34,055 nucleotides of DNA from Flavobacteriaceae bacterium (GTDB lineage: Bacteria; Bacteroidota; Bacteroidia; Flavobacteriales; Flavobacteriaceae): the NCBI GenBank assembly GCA_030835845.1, contig JAUROD010000019.1, positions 1-34,055 on the forward strand, given 5' to 3'. Below, one piece after another: positions 32,277 through 34,055 of the stretch. The translations under genes and the position numbers were made by a program. How positions within the stretch are numbered: position 1 is the first letter of the stretch; every line of letters starts with the position of its first letter. Under the pieces are notes generated by a model. The model was not told the origin of the DNA, did not search any database, and was given only the letters and a program-made list of their open reading frames with translations.

Positions 32277-33161
32277 ATGAGTTTATCAAAAATTAATAGA
32301 AGGGAAGCGATAAAAAGAGTTTCTGCAGGAACATCAGCAGCAGCTCTGTTCCCACTTCAAATGTCAAATGAAATGGAAAGTTCACGAAACAAAATTTTAA
32401 AGGGGAATATTAACCATTCGGTTTGTGATTGGTGTTTTCCTGAATTAAGTCTGGAAGAATTATGTGTTGTTGTAAAAGAAATTGGTTTAGTTGGGATTGA
32501 TCTGATAGACCCAAGTGGATGGGCCACTTTAAAAAAGCATGGATTAATTTCAACTATGTGTGAAGGAGCAGAGATTAGTTTGACTGAGGGGTTTAATGAT
32601 ACACAATACCATCAAAAATTAATAGACAGCTATTTAAATCACATTGATTTAGTCGCAGATGCGGGGTTTAAAAACCTAATTTGTTTTTCTGGGAACCGTC
32701 GTGGAATGGACGACGAAACTGGTCTAAAAAACAGTGTAAAAGGGCTTAAAAAAATTATGTCGCGTGCTGAAAAACGAGGGGTTGTAATTCAAATGGAATT
32801 ATTTAATTCTAAAGTTAATCATCCAGATTATATGTGTGACAATTCATCTTGGGGAATTGAACTATGTAAACGCTTAGATTCTCCAAATTTCAAATTACTG
32901 TATGATATATATCATATGCAAATTTCGGAGGGAGATATAATTAGAACTATTCGCGAGAGTCATGAATATTTTGGACATTATCATACCGCAGGAGTACCAG
33001 GTCGTCATGAAATTGATGAAACACAAGAGTTATTTTATCCAGCTATCATGAAGGCTATTGTTGACACAGGCTATACTGGTTACGTGGCGCAAGAGTTTAT
33101 ACCGACTAACGATAAGCCTATCGATTCATTAAAAAGAGCAATTTCTATTTGTGATGTATAG
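32277..33161 (+). CDS. Hydroxypyruvate-isomerase-like TIM-barrel protein with Tat-like N-terminus
   Basis: The 294-residue protein has a twin-arginine-like start (KINRREAIKRVSAGTSAAAL) and then an AP-endonuclease-2-like TIM barrel. Metal ligand motifs are VIQMELFNSKVNHPDYMC (Glu), LLYDIYHMQISEGDIIRT (Asp and His), GHYHTAGVPGRHEIDETQ, and YVAQEF (Glu), matching hydroxypyruvate isomerases. The family isomerises or epimerises small sugars or sugar acids. The operon with the Gfo/Idh/MocA protein and SDR suggests a shared substrate. The signal's hydrophobic stretch is short, so export is less certain than for the oxidoreductase. Confidence 0.85.
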   Translation: MSLSKINRREAIKRVSAGTSAAALFPLQMSNEMESSRNKILKGNINHSVCDWCFPELSLEELCVVVKEIGLVGIDLIDPSGWATLKKHGLISTMCEGAEISLTEGFNDTQYHQKLIDSYLNHIDLVADAGFKNLICFSGNRRGMDDETGLKNSVKGLKKIMSRAEKRGVVIQMELFNSKVNHPDYMCDNSSWGIELCKRLDSPNFKLLYDIYHMQISEGDIIRTIRESHEYFGHYHTAGVPGRHEIDETQELFYPAIMKAIVDTGYTGYVAQEFIPTNDKPIDSLKRAISICDV

Positions 33162-33167
33162 ACAGTC

Positions 33168-33461
33168 TTAGCCCATTATTGATTGGACTTTCATTGCCAA
33201 CCCCATATCGCCACTAATTTTTACTTTACCACCCATTACCGCCATCATTGGGTTAAGGTCACCACTCTGAAGTTCTTGTAAAATTGAAGCCGAAGTTGTT
33301 ATTGTACAATCAGCTTCTTCATTTGAAAGTGATACAATATTTTTAGGACCGTTCCCATCAACAAAAACAGTTAGTTCATCGATAACGAACTTTAGTGTGC
33401 CACCGATTGGATCTGCTTCGTTTGCTTTTTGTTGTAAATGGTCTAGTATAGGGTTGCTCAT
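33168..33461 (-). CDS. SCP2 sterol-binding domain protein
   Basis: The 97-residue protein is a stand-alone SCP2 domain: LKFVIDELTVFVDGNGPKNI, DCTITTSASILQELQSGDLN, MMAVMGGKVKISGDMGLAMK. SCP2 domains bind lipids or acyl-CoA in a hydrophobic tunnel; whether bacterial free-standing versions carry sterols, hopanoids or fatty acids is not known. It converges with the TIM-barrel gene, 6 bp away, and has no close partner gene on its strand in the window. Confidence 0.92.
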   Translation of the reverse strand: MSNPILDHLQQKANEADPIGGTLKFVIDELTVFVDGNGPKNIVSLSNEEADCTITTSASILQELQSGDLNPMMAVMGGKVKISGDMGLAMKVQSIMG

Positions 33462-33531
33462 ATCATAAAAATTTATTAAGTGAAATTACAAAAAAAATAG
33501 GAGATAATTATTCAATTTTATTAAACAGAGA

Positions 33532-33996
33532 TTAATTAGAAATTGCTTTTTTAAAGAAGTTATTTCCATTTATTCTAAAGTATACGAGGAGTAAACCTTG
33601 GTATTCAGAAGTAATTTCTACTATTATTTTGTTTTCTATCGTCTCTGTAATAAAAGGGATATTTTTTCCATCAAGTGTCAAAAGTCTTAGACTGTAATCC
33701 TGAATATCTTCAGGATAATAAAGTATGAAAGAAGAATAAAACGGATTGGGTGAGAGGTTGATTTTAAATGTATTAAGATTTACGGGTTGATTTCTCCAAA
33801 AATCTGGTATTTCAAATCCATAAATTAAATATTCTGTATTATTTTTTCTTGGAACGAGAGGCAGTCCAATTGTTTGCGTGCCTTTATTTAATTTTGTTCT
33901 TAAAGAGGATGGAATATCTTTTTTTACTTGATTTTGCGCGTTTAAGATTACGATATTTATTAAAGTTGTGACAACAAGAAGAAAACTTTTGCTCAT
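33532..33996 (-). CDS. Small secreted protein with type IX secretion sorting domain
   Basis: After a signal peptide (SKSFLLVVTTLINIVILNAQ) only about 55 residues separate it from a type A T9SS C-terminal sorting domain, seen as INLSPNPFYSSFILYYPED, YSLRLLTLDGKNIPF and LLLVYFRINGNNFFKKAI. Such domains direct cargo through the outer membrane and are cut off. Here almost all the protein is sorting domain, so the cargo would be a short peptide. It may be a decayed surface protein or a real small secreted factor. Distance from other genes gives no context. Confidence 0.7.
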   Translation of the reverse strand: MSKSFLLVVTTLINIVILNAQNQVKKDIPSSLRTKLNKGTQTIGLPLVPRKNNTEYLIYGFEIPDFWRNQPVNLNTFKINLSPNPFYSSFILYYPEDIQDYSLRLLTLDGKNIPFITETIENKIIVEITSEYQGLLLVYFRINGNNFFKKAISN

Positions 33997-34055
33997 TAGC
34001 CTCTATAATTAACTAAAAATAAACTAAATTTCTTAAATGATTAAGTTTATTTTTA

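Overview
The window looks like chromosomal DNA of a low-GC marine-type Flavobacteriaceae (Bacteroidota). The evidence is the AT-rich composition, promoters of the Bacteroidota type (TTTG around -33, TAnnTTTG around -7), weak or absent Shine-Dalgarno sequences, lipoproteins, a protein with a type IX secretion sorting domain, and gene orders familiar from this family (parA-parB-DUF5683-dapB-lepB-WbqC; a TPR protein next to ribH and mutL; arginine decarboxylase-agmatinase-deoxyhypusine-synthase-like). I see no prophage, insertion sequence, CRISPR array or rRNA. The genes are tightly packed, with many ATGA or few-base overlaps, and convergent genes almost touch.

Layout. 1-3.0 kb: a truncated NrnA-type DHH phosphoesterase, ndk, and a leftward group recF / lipocalin-like lipoprotein / DUF721 (DciA-like). 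3.0-9.0 kb, rightward: TPR membrane protein, ribH, a small membrane protein, mutL, two rhomboid proteases and an endonuclease/exonuclease/phosphatase-fold protein. 9.0-19.7 kb, leftward: polyamine genes (speA, speB, DHS-like), a small acidic protein, a PQQ-type dehydrogenase with its cytochrome c, a DivIC/FtsB-like protein, parA, parB, DUF5683, dapB, lepB and WbqC. 19.7-20.1 kb: a long structured leader upstream of speA. 20.1-23.2 kb: a secreted lipocalin-like protein, two tandem tRNA-Pro genes, a PspC/PadR pair and a 49-residue protein. 23.2-28.3 kb: oxyR, a cyclophilin lipoprotein, a NUDIX CoA pyrophosphatase, an acyltransferase, and a sodC / ECF sigma / membrane-protein operon. 28.4-34.0 kb: a DUF3089 lipoprotein hydrolase, an FMN-binding oxidase-like protein, a Tat-exported Gfo/Idh/MocA oxidoreductase, an SDR, a hydroxypyruvate-isomerase-like protein, an SCP2 protein and a short T9SS-tail protein.

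How genes work together. Arginine decarboxylase makes agmatine, the agmatinase makes putrescine, and the DHS-like enzyme probably transfers an aminobutyl group to make a larger polyamine. The whole route appears to start at one strong promoter followed by a leader of about 285 nt. OxyR and the SodC-ECF sigma operon lie within 5 kb of each other and point to peroxide and superoxide defence. ParAB, the DivIC-like protein, LepB and DapB form a segregation, division and envelope block.

The most interesting signal is the speA leader (19727-20014). It has a near-perfect promoter, an unannotated 55-codon ORF with five arginine codons in its first 26 codons, and mutually exclusive RNA pairings that include a terminator-like hairpin inside the ORF. 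It resembles the logic of arrest-peptide or attenuation leaders such as E. coli speFL, but I cannot test its conservation here. A second candidate is a 22-bp near-palindrome with a CACGTG core just upstream of parA that could be a parS-like site.
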